64,000 bases of DNA from Acidobacteriota bacterium. Lineage in GTDB: Bacteria > Acidobacteriota > Holophagae > Acanthopleuribacterales > Acanthopleuribacteraceae. Of this stretch, positions 8,250-18,200 are shown piece by piece; the stretch's first letter is position 1, and every line of letters starts with the position of its first letter. The position numbers were made by a program, and so were the translations under genes. Under the pieces are notes generated by a model that made no database searches, had not been told where the DNA came from, and saw only the letters and a list, made by a program, of their open reading frames with translations. The stretch is taken from the NCBI GenBank assembly GCA_020439745.1, contig JAGQSC010000044.1, positions 124,001 through 188,000 of the forward strand, read 5' to 3'.

Positions 8250-9533
8250 CTATTTCTTGGTTTCGGGAACTGCTTCGCCTGATCGAGTGAGGGCCAGTCG
8301 GAACATGGGCGGTCCGATCACCTGATTGATGGCAATCACGGTCACCGCAAACAGCTCGACTTTGGGGCCCCAAGTAGGAAAGGTCCTTGAAATAACAGAA
8401 GCCATGGCGAGCGCAATACCAGCCTGACTCACGAATGCCAACCATGCGTATGAACCCACCGATTGTTCGCAGCGACTCCATTTTGCGCCCCAGAGGCCGG
8501 CTAAGTACAAGCCAACCACGCGTAACACGCACAGTCCCAATGCCCACAGACCCAGTTCTTTGAGGGCATCAAGGCGTAAGTTCATACCGGCCAATGCGAA
8601 GAAGATACAGTAAACCGGTAGATTCAGTTTCTCCAGACCGTGAACTAGAGTTTCGGCAGAACCTTTCCATACGTTACGCAAGAGGAATCCTGCGGTCATC
8701 CCCATCAACAACGGTTCCATGTGCAGTAACGCACCCAGTTGGGCCATCACATAACAGACAATCACCAGTACCAACGGGATTTCGGCACCTACGGTGTGCA
8801 GATAGAAGGCCATGGCGATGCCAATGACCACGCCCATGCCAATGCTGCCAAACGTCTCACGGAACAGGTCCACCGCCACGTCTGCGGATATCCCTTCACC
8901 GCCCAGTACGGTGCGCCCTAAGACCAACGCCAGGGTGAATAGCACCACCACCGTCACGTCCTGAACCACCGAGACGCCAAGAGATGTCTGTGAGACAGGG
9001 CCAGACGCGCGTAACTCACCAATCATAGCCACCACCACCGCGGGCGATAAGGCCACGGCAAAGGCCGCCAAAACAAGCGCAATGATGAGGTTTGTGGTCA
9101 GTTCGCCGGTGGTGAATGGTAACCATGGGCTCAGCAGTAGCACCAAAGCAATCACGCCGATCATTAAGACCACGTTCATGGTTACCATCATCTTGAGGAT
9201 GGTACCGGCCCGCGCTTTGAGCCATGACATCTGTATTTCGGCTCCGGCCGTGAGCGCAATCAGGCTAATCGCCAAGTCGTTGACAATACGTAGTTCGTTG
9301 ACGATGTCCCGTTTGAAAATGCCCGATACCGACGGACCCAGTATCATGCCGACGATCAAGTAACCGCTGATCATGGGCAATTTGGCCAGTCGACCCACCT
9401 TGCCTGCCAGGTAGGCAAAGATGACCAACGCACCGGCGCCCATCAGCAGATTGCCATGGGTAACGTGTTGTCCCCATTTCTGAGCGACCACCAAAGCCAA
9501 GAGCACAAGGGCAAATCCCAGGAATCTACGCAT
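8250..9533 (-). CDS. CPA2-family cation:proton antiporter
   Basis: This 427-residue protein has about 12-13 hydrophobic helices and features of KefB/GerN-like CPA2 transporters: GYLIVGMILGPSVSGIF early, an acidic residue in the AGAEIQM helix, and QTSLGVSVVQDVTVVVLFTLALVLG in the core. No TrkA-N domain follows, so regulation would come from another protein. I used the ATG at 9533, which has AGAGG seven bases upstream; the frame extends to 9566 but that would overlap the upstream gene more deeply. With 9533 the overlap is 8 bp, indicating translational coupling. It is the last gene of a three-gene unit with a second CPA2-like protein and an EIIA/PII-like fusion. The ion exchanged is not evident. 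Confidence 0.87.
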   Translation of the reverse strand: MRRFLGFALVLLALVVAQKWGQHVTHGNLLMGAGALVIFAYLAGKVGRLAKLPMISGYLIVGMILGPSVSGIFKRDIVNELRIVNDLAISLIALTAGAEIQMSWLKARAGTILKMMVTMNVVLMIGVIALVLLLSPWLPFTTGELTTNLIIALVLAAFAVALSPAVVVAMIGELRASGPVSQTSLGVSVVQDVTVVVLFTLALVLGRTVLGGEGISADVAVDLFRETFGSIGMGVVIGIAMAFYLHTVGAEIPLVLVIVCYVMAQLGALLHMEPLLMGMTAGFLLRNVWKGSAETLVHGLEKLNLPVYCIFFALAGMNLRLDALKELGLWALGLCVLRVVGLYLAGLWGAKWSRCEQSVGSYAWLAFVSQAGIALAMASVISRTFPTWGPKVELFAVTVIAINQVIGPPMFRLALTRSGEAVPETKK

Positions 9534-10641
9534 GGCGAGCCTCTGTGAACCTTTTGTGCGTTTCAAGCCAAATCACAGTGACTTCGGTAGCCATCCACCC
9601 GATAAGCGCCACCTGCAACAGGAATCCTGCACTCTGGGTGAGTAACTCGTAGGCCACCACCACAACGGGTGCTGCCGCGCCTATTGAAAGTGTGTGTGGA
9701 AAAAGCGTTGCGGGTGCCCGAAACACCTTGATGGCCCAGTAACGACCCAAGATTCGGAAGGTTGCCCATGAAATGCCCAAAGCGATGGCCACCCAATTAA
9801 GGTTGGGAATCAACATGCCGGCATAAAGCAGCACGAACAGACCTACGGGACGTTCAGCATCCACGAAGACCTGGTAGATAGTCTCCTTGGCACGAAACCT
9901 GGTGTTGATGAGAGCCACACCCGAAAGGCCAGCCACTACAAAGGGCGCGAGACCGAGATCGGCCGACACACCTGCGATCAACGAAACGATACCCAGGCAG
10001 ATCGTCAGGCGTTCATCCAAGTGCGCTCTGACTGACACCAGCAACATCATGGCGAATCCCAGCGAAAGCCCTGCTATGGTCATGAACCCCAAATCTCGAA
10101 ATATGCGAGAAACTTCGTGAACTTGTCCGTCTGAACCAATGAGTAAGAAAGGCAGCGCGGCCAATGCTAGCGCCGCAAAATCGTCCAGTCCGCTACATGC
10201 TTTTCCAAGACGAATGAAGCGCCCCTTGGCCAAGTTAGTAAGTGCCGTAGGTGCCCCAGCCGCGGCCATCACCAGCGATGCTGCTATTGAGGCAATGACG
10301 CCGTGGCCCGTGATCAAAAAAACGACCATGACGGGAACGGCGGCCATTAGTCCGGCAAGAGCAGAAATACCTATTGCAAGTCTAGGGATGTTGAAGCCTA
10401 TCTTTCGCCACAAACGAAGCTCAGCTTGCGTGCCGATAATGAATCCGATCCACGCCACGCAAAAAAGTGCCAGCGGGCGCAAAGCAATTACCTGGCCCAG
10501 CTTGAACAGGCCAAATCCTGCCGGCCCAATCAACGTACCCAAAGCGAAAAAGGCAACGGGAGGCAGGGTACGGGCCAAACGGTGACGGCCACCCAAATAG
10601 GCTAGGGTGCCCAGGCACATGGCCAGAAGAATGAGGTTCAT
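9526..10641 (-). CDS. CPA2-like integral membrane transporter protein
   Basis: This 371-residue protein has about 11 membrane helices in two similar halves. Features such as LPPVAFFALGTLIGPAGFGLF and FVVAGLSGVALIN place it with sodium/proton exchanger-like (CPA2) proteins, though it is more divergent than its downstream neighbour. I preferred the ATG at 10641, preceded by GGAAG, over an in-frame TTG at 10650. Its 3' end overlaps the next antiporter gene by 8 bp, and the EIIA/PII-like gene ends upstream in the same direction 12 bp away. Two adjacent CPA2-like proteins may form a paired transporter or respond to a shared regulator. The function is inferred from family and context. Confidence 0.78.
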   Translation of the reverse strand: MNLILLAMCLGTLAYLGGRHRLARTLPPVAFFALGTLIGPAGFGLFKLGQVIALRPLALFCVAWIGFIIGTQAELRLWRKIGFNIPRLAIGISALAGLMAAVPVMVVFLITGHGVIASIAASLVMAAAGAPTALTNLAKGRFIRLGKACSGLDDFAALALAALPFLLIGSDGQVHEVSRIFRDLGFMTIAGLSLGFAMMLLVSVRAHLDERLTICLGIVSLIAGVSADLGLAPFVVAGLSGVALINTRFRAKETIYQVFVDAERPVGLFVLLYAGMLIPNLNWVAIALGISWATFRILGRYWAIKVFRAPATLFPHTLSIGAAAPVVVVAYELLTQSAGFLLQVALIGWMATEVTVIWLETHKRFTEARHA

Positions 10642-10653
10642 GGCTTCCAAGAA

Positions 10654-11445
10654 CTAAAACTCGTCGCGATTCAATCCAACAGCGCCAGAGATAGGTATGC
10701 TGAATGCCACACCACCAGCTCCGGCTTCAGTTCGCCACTCGCGAAATCGATTTAGGACGGGTTCCACCATGGTCGCGTCAATAGCTGAAAGGACAAGGCG
10801 GGCGGAACCAATGGCTCCAAAAAGCTCGCGGAATCCGGCGAAAAGGCTAGGCCCAGCGGAGAGTATTTCGGCCATACCACGACCACTGACAGAGGTTGCG
10901 CCCTGAATACCGAGCCGGGACAGCACGTTAAGGATATCGTGGACCGCCTCATCGTCGGGTAGAACCATGAAGACTAGTTCGTAAAAACGTTGGCCAGGCT
11001 CGCCTTCGCGGGCCAACACGTGCACGACATCTGCCACGTTGGTGGCTTTTCGCATCATTTCCAGGCACTTGGGCTTGTGGAGGATGCGCGCCAACGAGGA
11101 CAGAAGGTTCAAGTGGCCCTCAGGATGGTCTGGGTCGGTTAGCGTAGCGACGACTAGATCAATTTCGCTCTTGTCACCCCAGTCGATGCTCTTTTTGGGG
11201 CGAATGACGGCCAACAGTTCGCGACCTGTGGGCGCTACTCGGGCATGGGGTAATGCGATCCCGTCACCCACGTTGGTCCCCCCGAGATCTTCGCGCTCCA
11301 TGAATCCGTTGAGGATCGTTTCAGCGCTCACATTTTCGAGGGCACTCGACATCAATTCACTGAGTGACTCGAACAGTTGACGTCTGTCTTTGATGTCGGC
11401 GTCTAACACAATGAGTTCGGGATTGATCAGGTCTTTTAGTCGCAT
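10654..11445 (-). CDS. PTS EIIA (PtsN-like) domain fused to PII-like domain
   Basis: This 263-residue protein starts at ATG 11445, with GGAG five bases upstream. Residues 1-150 form a fructose/nitrogen-type EIIA domain with the phospho-accepting His in GIALPHARV (His67). Residues about 160-255 look like a small PII-like ferredoxin-fold domain (YELVFMVLPDDEAVHDILNVLSRLGIQGATSV...GRGMAEIL), a class that binds adenine nucleotides and often controls transporters. It heads a unit with two CPA2-like antiporters, so the simplest reading is a phosphorylation- and nucleotide-responsive regulator of ion exchange. PtsN is known to bind potassium transport components in enterics; that it does so here is inference. 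The EIIA domain is secure and the PII-like part moderately so. Confidence 0.82.
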   Translation of the reverse strand: MRLKDLINPELIVLDADIKDRRQLFESLSELMSSALENVSAETILNGFMEREDLGGTNVGDGIALPHARVAPTGRELLAVIRPKKSIDWGDKSEIDLVVATLTDPDHPEGHLNLLSSLARILHKPKCLEMMRKATNVADVVHVLAREGEPGQRFYELVFMVLPDDEAVHDILNVLSRLGIQGATSVSGRGMAEILSAGPSLFAGFRELFGAIGSARLVLSAIDATMVEPVLNRFREWRTEAGAGGVAFSIPISGAVGLNRDEF

Positions 11446-11560
11446 AACACTCCTTAGAAGACCCCGATTATAACCAACTTGAGTTGGACTTGCCTGGACA
11501 GCCTGAGGGGTTTCAGCGGCTTTGCGGTTAAAATGAATGGCAATTATCAGAGAGGCATTT

Positions 11561-12202
11561 ATGTGGTTTGTTTCCTGGGCAGTCTTGATTGGAAGCGCGT
11601 GGTTAGGGGATTTGAGTGGCACCGTGACCGTTATGAAAAAGGGCGGAAAGAAGCCGCTATCTGACCATTCAAACGCCGTAGTCTTTGTTGAGAAATTGAA
11701 ATCTGAGCCTGCCGAACCATTTGCGGTCTCTCATCAAATGGAAAAGCATTTTGAACCGCGGCTCCTGGTGGTGACCAAGGGTCAAGCTGTTCGGTTCGTT
11801 AATGGCGACCCCATTCAGCACAACGTTTTTTCAAAGGAGTCCGCGCCCCCATTCGACCTGGGCCACTATCCAAAAGGAGAATATCGCGAAGTCGTATTCG
11901 AAGAAACGGGCTTCTATAAGGTCTACTGCAACATTCATCAGGAGATGATCCAGGATGTTGTGGTTTTGGACAACCATTTCTTTGCCACGACGGGTCCCGA
12001 TGGTGCCTACCGCATTGCAAACCTACCCGCAGGCGAGTATCAGGTTACGGCCTGGCACATTTATGGAGGCACAGAAACGAAGACCGTGGTGGTGGGTGGG
12101 GACCCGGTAGATTTTAGATTGGTGAGTACCAAGCACGTGCGCGAAGCCACCAGGCACCTGAATAAGGAAGGTCAGGAGTATTCCGATACTGAAAGCTACT
12201 GA
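11561..12202 (+). CDS. secreted cupredoxin-like protein with carboxypeptidase-regulatory-like domain
   Basis: This 213-residue protein begins at ATG 11561 (AGAGAGG six bases upstream) with a signal peptide ending near GDLSG. Its first domain is cupredoxin-like: VRFVNGDPIQHNVFS supplies one His, and VYCNIHQEM supplies Cys, His and Met, the four ligands of a type-1 copper site. It is followed by a short beta-sandwich (ATTGPDGAYRIANLPAGEYQVTAWH) of the carboxypeptidase regulatory/CnaB-like type. This is the arrangement of proteins annotated as methylamine-utilisation-like or plastocyanin-like periplasmic proteins. The stop is three bases before the adenylate cyclase start, so the two are very likely co-translated. 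Electron transfer or copper sensing is possible; neither is shown. Confidence 0.83.
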   Translation: MWFVSWAVLIGSAWLGDLSGTVTVMKKGGKKPLSDHSNAVVFVEKLKSEPAEPFAVSHQMEKHFEPRLLVVTKGQAVRFVNGDPIQHNVFSKESAPPFDLGHYPKGEYREVVFEETGFYKVYCNIHQEMIQDVVVLDNHFFATTGPDGAYRIANLPAGEYQVTAWHIYGGTETKTVVVGGDPVDFRLVSTKHVREATRHLNKEGQEYSDTESY

Positions 12203-12205
12203 TCC

Positions 12206-14149
12206 ATGAAATTTCGGACCAAGCTCACACTGATGACCACCGCCTTGGTGATCGTCATCGTTGCGGGTGGGCTCTCGGGTACGCAGCGCATCCTGGAAGC
12301 GAGGTTTTCGGACCGCATTCAGCGGGAGCTGGGTCGTGCAGACACCATTGTGGATGAACTGATGCTCAGCCGAACACGAGAATTGGATCAAACGGCTTTG
12401 ATCATCCAGCGCGAACCCTTGATTGTGGATGGTCTTCGCAGTTACGACCTAGACAAGGCCACCTGGAACAACGCTCTACGCGACGAATTACTAAATACGC
12501 GATACGGTTCATTAGACGTGATCGTACTGCTGGACGAAGACGGCGAGATCAAGGGCATTGGTGCCAACGACATCGATCTCGATGAAATAGATGATTATTT
12601 TCAATCCGGCGATCCATTTGATGCGATTTTGGAGGCCGACCGTGCATTGATCAACCTGCCTGTGGAAAGCCACGAGCGGCGGGGACTGATTCAATGGGTC
12701 GGGCGACCCATTCTTTCGGTGAACGTTGTGCTGGGAGCAGTTTTTGTGGGCCGCATGGTGGATCGCGACTTTGTAGATCGTGTCCAATTTCTCAGCGATG
12801 TTCACGTGGCGCTACTTTCTCCAGACAATCGAGCCTTTCTGGTCTCTGACGGCGCTTGGCCCGAACTGTCTGAAATGAAATTCGATGCGGTGATGGGGCG
12901 CGAAGGGGTGACCACATTGCGTTTTGATCATGAGCGCGTCTTGTCGTTGCCTAGTCTGGGTGAAACCGATGTCTGGGACCGTGTGCCAACACTGCAACTT
13001 GGAGATCCAATGTCTTACGTGGCCTTGCGATCGTTGGACCAAGAAATGGTTTTTGTGCGATCCATACGCTGGGCGGCGGTTGTGTCTGGTTTATTGGCCG
13101 TGGGTATTGCCATTGCTTTGGGATACTTCTTGTCCCGTGGCATCACCAAGCCGATTGACGCACTCAAACAGGCCGCCGAATCCATAGCGCGTTCCAAATT
13201 GGACACCAGAGTAGACATCCGGTCGCGTGATGAATTTCAGAGCCTGGGCAACGCCTTCAACGAAATGGCGAAAGGACTACAGGAGCGAGAACGGATCCGC
13301 GGTGCCATGAACAAGGTGGTTTCCAAGGAAATCGCCGACGAGTTGCTAAGAGGCGATTTGCACTTGGGGGGCGAGGCCCGCGAAGCCACCATCCTATTCT
13401 CGGATATTCGAGGTTTCACGACACTTGCCGAGGGTATGGAGCCGGAACGGTTGTTGGACCTGTTGAATAGTTATTTCACACGGGTGAGTGCCTGTGTGGA
13501 TGCGCATCACGGAATCATTGACAAGTATATTGGCGATGCGGTGATGGCCCTTTTCGGGGTCCCGGTGAAACGGGTCGACGCCGCTGGAGAGGCGTTAAAG
13601 GCCGCATTGGATATGTTTGCCGAACTGGAAGCCTTCAATCGGACCTCAAAGCTGGGCCAGCCGCTGCGCATAGGCATCGGCATCAACACGGGTCGAGTGG
13701 TTGCGGGCAATGTGGGGTCCGATGAGCGCCTTAACTATACGGTGCTTGGGGATGAAGTGAATCTAGCCAGCAGGCTTGAGGGTCTCACCAGTAAGTATGG
13801 TGTGGGACTGCTACTCAGTGAGTCTACGGTGCAGGCCGTGGGGAAGGGCCACCGTTTTCGCCGGGTGGACCGCGTGCAGGTAAAGGGGAAGACCGAAGGT
13901 GTAGCGATCTATGATTGGGTGGCTCTTGAAGCTTGGGGATCCTGGGTGAAAGACTACCAAGAAGGCCTAGATCTGCTGCAACAGCGCGACTTTACCCGCG
14001 CCAGTATCTGTTTTGAAAAGGTGTTGCACGCGAGATCAGATGACGGGCCTGCAAGGGTGATGCTGCAGCGTGCTCAATCGATCGCATCAGAACCCGCTCT
14101 TTTCGAACGCTTCTATCAAGGCGGCGCGTTCATCCACCAAGCCAAATAA
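12206..14149 (+). CDS. membrane class III adenylate cyclase with periplasmic sensor and HAMP
   Basis: This 647-residue protein has a membrane helix at 8-25, a periplasmic sensor of about 260 residues (Cache/CHASE-like by position), a second helix at about 288-310, HAMP at 310-362, and a cyclase homology domain at 390-575. The catalytic features are complete: metal Asp in ILFSDIRGF (D400) and in KYIGDAVMALFG (D444), the purine-selecting Lys440, Thr512 in YTVLGDEVNLASRLEG (the class IIIb Lys/Thr pattern for ATP) and Arg523. A TPR-like tail follows (590-647). It should make cAMP in response to a periplasmic signal. The gene lies three bases after the cupredoxin-like gene, suggesting that protein as ligand or partner (inference). 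Confidence 0.92.
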   Translation: MKFRTKLTLMTTALVIVIVAGGLSGTQRILEARFSDRIQRELGRADTIVDELMLSRTRELDQTALIIQREPLIVDGLRSYDLDKATWNNALRDELLNTRYGSLDVIVLLDEDGEIKGIGANDIDLDEIDDYFQSGDPFDAILEADRALINLPVESHERRGLIQWVGRPILSVNVVLGAVFVGRMVDRDFVDRVQFLSDVHVALLSPDNRAFLVSDGAWPELSEMKFDAVMGREGVTTLRFDHERVLSLPSLGETDVWDRVPTLQLGDPMSYVALRSLDQEMVFVRSIRWAAVVSGLLAVGIAIALGYFLSRGITKPIDALKQAAESIARSKLDTRVDIRSRDEFQSLGNAFNEMAKGLQERERIRGAMNKVVSKEIADELLRGDLHLGGEAREATILFSDIRGFTTLAEGMEPERLLDLLNSYFTRVSACVDAHHGIIDKYIGDAVMALFGVPVKRVDAAGEALKAALDMFAELEAFNRTSKLGQPLRIGIGINTGRVVAGNVGSDERLNYTVLGDEVNLASRLEGLTSKYGVGLLLSESTVQAVGKGHRFRRVDRVQVKGKTEGVAIYDWVALEAWGSWVKDYQEGLDLLQQRDFTRASICFEKVLHARSDDGPARVMLQRAQSIASEPALFERFYQGGAFIHQAK

Positions 14150-14199
14150 GTGATGCTGTTGGCCATTGAGCTGTTATTTTTGCGAGCAAAAACCAATGT

Positions 14200-14847
14200 T
14201 CAATCTCTCGTGCAGAAGCGCTGGTAGATCGAGTCGAAGGTGAGTGGGGCATCTTCCTCGTGTACATAGACCACGAACTCCGTGGCGGTGGACGCCACTT
14301 CAAGGACATTGATGCCTTGAAATGCCACCTGTTGCAGGATCAGATGCAACAGGCCCGGTTGATTGAGGTAGCGCTTGGAAAACTTGACGCCGATCCCCGC
14401 CATCTGATGAGATGCCACGGTGGCCGGTAGGTCCATGGTTTCTTGAATCGGTTCCACAAATCGTCGCTCTGTGATCAGCGTGATTTCATTCATGCCCTCG
14501 GAAAGCGTGAGGAACCCCGCTTCTGCCTCGACGATCTTGAAACAAGTGCCGACCAGTCTGTGGATCTGCTCGGATTTAGGCCAGGTGAAAGACACCAAAT
14601 TATGGTGCACGCGGATCTGGTCAATTTGAAAACGGTCTGCGGAAAGTGCAGTGGCTCTTTGTTTCTGATAGCGGGAAAGTGCCATGACCAGGGCACTGAT
14701 GCCCACTTCCTTCATGGTCCGCGCTTCCACCAGGGGTTTGAGGAAATGCGCGGTCTGCGTCAAGTTCAGGATTTGGTAGTGAAACCCGAAGCGCAGGGAC
14801 GCGTTGGCCTCAATAATCTCGACAAGGGCATCAGCGATCTTTTTCAT
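14200..14847 (-). CDS. ACT-domain protein (aspartokinase-regulatory-like)
   Basis: This 215-residue protein has an N-terminal helical part (1-75) and a C-terminal region (about 80-215) that reads like tandem ACT domains. VHHNLVSFTW, EITLITERRF, IGVKFSKRYLNQPGLLHLILQQVAFQGINVLEV and TEFVVYVHEED follow the beta-alpha-beta pattern of aspartokinase regulatory modules. No kinase domain is present. Such stand-alone ACT proteins are annotated in several phyla without known function; amino-acid sensing is the usual expectation. It is convergent with the adenylate cyclase gene and divergent from the tricorn gene. The ACT assignment is by pattern and is moderately sure. Confidence 0.65.
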   Translation of the reverse strand: MKKIADALVEIIEANASLRFGFHYQILNLTQTAHFLKPLVEARTMKEVGISALVMALSRYQKQRATALSADRFQIDQIRVHHNLVSFTWPKSEQIHRLVGTCFKIVEAEAGFLTLSEGMNEITLITERRFVEPIQETMDLPATVASHQMAGIGVKFSKRYLNQPGLLHLILQQVAFQGINVLEVASTATEFVVYVHEEDAPLTFDSIYQRFCTRD

Positions 14848-15235
14848 GACCCTTTATAGCGGTTCCAACTCCACGATGCGAGCGATTTACCTGATCAATT
14901 ACCGTTGTATTTGTGAGCGTTTCGTTTCAAATGCTTGAGTTTTTCCTCAGTTCACAACTATTTCTGTGTGATTAGCGTCGTGAGGGGGTGTAGGTGTGTG
15001 ACGCGGATCTATTGCTTGTTCGGATTGATTGGTGACCCGTTGACCAAAAAACATGCAAATTTCCGTCGATCTCCTAAGTCAAATAGAGTCCAGTGACGTA
15101 TAAAGAAATGGCGTTACCCCGATCTGGCCCCGAGCCATGGACCGAGCAGGTGCATGCAACGCGATGATTGGTTTTTGTGTCTAAACCTGCGGTAACCCTT
15201 TTCAAAGATTTTTTTGATGTTGTGTGGGAGTACAT
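14848..15235. other. 388-bp divergent intergenic region
   Basis: This gap separates the ACT gene (minus) from the tricorn gene (plus) and must contain both promoters. It is AT-richer than its flanks. A TATAAA at 15099-15104 could be a -10 element, but I see no good -35 at the right distance. I found no strong hairpin, tRNA or small gene. Confidence 0.45.
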
Positions 15236-18200
15236 ATGAATCGATTTCTCTTGTTTGTTCTGATTGCGCCTTTGGCTTTTGCGGGCACCCGCGCCATCAT
15301 GCGCTACCCCGATATACACGGGGACCTGGTGGTGTTCACTTATGGCGACGATATTTGGTCGGTTTCCGCACAGGGTGGTGTCGCCAAGCGCCTCACATTT
15401 GATGATGGCCAGGAATCTCTTCCTTGTTTTTCGTCTGATGGACAATGGATCGCATTCAGCGGCCAGTTGGACGGCAACACCGACGTGTATGTGATGACCA
15501 CGCAAGGTGGTCAGGTCAAACGACTTACTTTTCATCCGGACACCGATTCGGTGGTTGGATGGCATCCTACTGAAAATAAGGTGATCTTTAGTTCCACGCG
15601 ACAATCATTCAACCGGTTTCTGCGCCTGTTTACGGTCTCCTTGGATGGAGCCGTGGAGGCACTACCCCTGCATGAAGCGGCACAGGGGAGTTATTCACCC
15701 GACGCGACACAGTTTGTTTATAACCGGGTCGCACGGGAGCAGCGAACCTGGAAACGCTATGAAGGCGGCACCGCGCAGGACCTGTATCTCTACGATTTTG
15801 CCTCTGCCAAAGACCGCAAGATCACTGACTTTCGTGGCACCGACCGCATCCCACTCTGGATCGGGGATCAGATTATCTTCGCTTCGGACCGCGATGGCGT
15901 GTTGAATCTCTACCAGATCGATCCGAATAGCGGCGACACACGCCAGCTCACCAAACACACGGCTTATGACGTGAGGCGACCCAACGGCGACACACAACGC
16001 GTGGTGTATGAACTAGGCGGCTCAATTCGGATGTTCGATCTCTCATCAGGCCAAGATTCCGAGCTGGATATTCGCATTGAGGCCGATGCCGAAGAAACAC
16101 GTCCTCGTCTGCTGGACGTCAGGGATCAAGTCGAGCGGGTACAGCTCTCGCCCAATGGCAAGCAGATCCTCATCGAGTCGCGAGGCGAAATCTTTACGGC
16201 ACCCGTCGAACGAGGGTTGACGCTGAACATGACGCAGAGTGCAGGTGCCCGTGATCGCCATGCAGTCTGGTCCCATGACGGTACGCGTATCGCCTATACC
16301 TCCGATGAGGATGGTGAATCTAATCTCTACATCACAAACCTGGACCGGTCCAAGCGTCAGATGACCCAGTTCAAGACCGGCTATCGGTTCGGACTGCAAT
16401 GGTCTCCAGACGATCGCTATCTCAGTTTCACCGATCAAACGCTCTCTCTATACTTGCTTGATGTGAAGTCGGGGTCCATCACCAAAATCGCCCAGGCCGA
16501 ATTTGAGAACGTGGACGTATCCCAAGACCTGAAACCGATTTATGACTTTTGCTGGTCCCCCGACAGCACCATGGTCGCCTATTCCAAGATGGACGGGGAT
16601 CTGCTGTACCACATGTACGTTTACGAGTTGAAGAGCGGGAAGACTCACCACCTGAGTTCGGGACTGTTCAGTGATTTCTCGCCGAAATTCAGCCTGGATG
16701 GTCAGCATCTGTTCTTCCTCTCGCAAAGGCGTTTTGACCCGACCTTTGGTGATCTGGAATGGGAGATGGTGTTCAAGAAAACCACCGGAATCTACGCACT
16801 TGCGTTGAATCCACAGGTAGCGCCTCTATTCCCACTGGCTGATGGAGAGACCGAAAGCGAAACGAAATTCCCTGCGGATTTTCGGGGCATTAGTGATCGG
16901 GTTGAAGCCTTTCCTCTGCCACGTGGCAACTACCGCGATCTCGAAGTTACCAAGGACAAGGTGATCTACACCAATGGCGATGACGGCGACTACAACCGCT
17001 TCGAGTTCCGCGCCCGCGGCCCGCAAAAACTCTACGCCTTCGACCTGAAGAAGCGCGAGGAATCGGAGCTGCTTGAGGAAGTTGACCAGGTCCATGTCCA
17101 GGGCGATAAATTGATCGCACGACTGGGGCACAACCTCACCACACTGATGTTGGGCAAAGAAGGGGCCAAACCCAAATCCTTGGAGCTGGGTCCACTGAAC
17201 ATGATGATGGACCCCCGTGCCGAGTGGCGTCAGATCTTCAATGAAGCTTGGCGGTTGGAGCGCGACTACTACTATGAACCCAGCATGAATGGCTTGGATT
17301 GGCAAGCCATGAAAGTGAAGTACGGTCAATTGGTGGAGGTGGCTGCCAACCGCAACGATGTCGGTTACCTGATCGGCGAATTGATTGGTGAACTGGCCAC
17401 ATCCCATACCTACGTATTTGGCGGCGACCGGAAACGCACCGCCGACCGTGTGAACGTGGGCATGTTGGGTACCGACTGGGAAATGGACGCCGCCAATAAA
17501 CGCTACCGCTTCGGCAACATGTACCGAGTCACCGATTGGAGCCGCGACCTTCTGCCACCCTTGGCTGCACCAGGTGTGCAGGTGCAACCGGGCGATTACC
17601 TGCTGCAGGTGAACGGCAACGACGTGACCACCGACCGCAATGTATATGCCCATTTTCAAGGGCTCGCCAATCAACCCACCTCCATCACGGTAAACCGAAA
17701 ACCCACCCTCGAAGGTGCCACCACTTTTGTGGTGAAACCGCTGTCGTCAGAGTATCAGTTAAGGTACCAAGCGTGGGTCGAACACAATCGCCAGGTGGTC
17801 AATGAGGCCTCGGGCGGCGAAATCGGCTACCTGCACTTCCCCGATACCTACACGGATTCGGCGATTGAATTTCCCAAGAACTTCTATTCGCAGTTACGCA
17901 AGAAGGGCCTGATCATCGATGGCCGTTTCAACGGAGGCGGTCTGGATCCAGATATTTTCCTGGCCCGTCTGCGCAAGGAAATCCACTCCTATTGGACACG
18001 GCGTTATTCACACGATCAAACCGCACCGGCCACCGCCACCACGGCCCACATGGTATGTCTCACAAATCGTCAGGCCGGTTCAGGCGGCGATGAGTTTCCT
18101 TACCAGTTCCAGTTCCACAAAATGGGACCGGTCATCGGCACACGTACCTGGGGCGGCCTAGTGGGTGTATCCATGTTCCTGCGTATGGTGGACGGAGGTG

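Noticed and set aside
10139-10585. 148-residue plus-strand frame inside the CPA2-like gene
   Set aside because: It is Ala/Lys/Pro rich and antisense to membrane helices; typical complement artefact.
14177-14192. TTTTTGC/GCAAAAA inverted repeat after the adenylate cyclase
   Set aside because: The loop would be only two bases and the stem AT-rich, so it is a poor hairpin.
16826-17674. 282-residue minus-strand open frame inside the tricorn gene
   Set aside because: It is antisense to conserved catalytic and PDZ-like regions, rich in His, Val and Gly in a way typical of shadow frames, and has no ribosome site.
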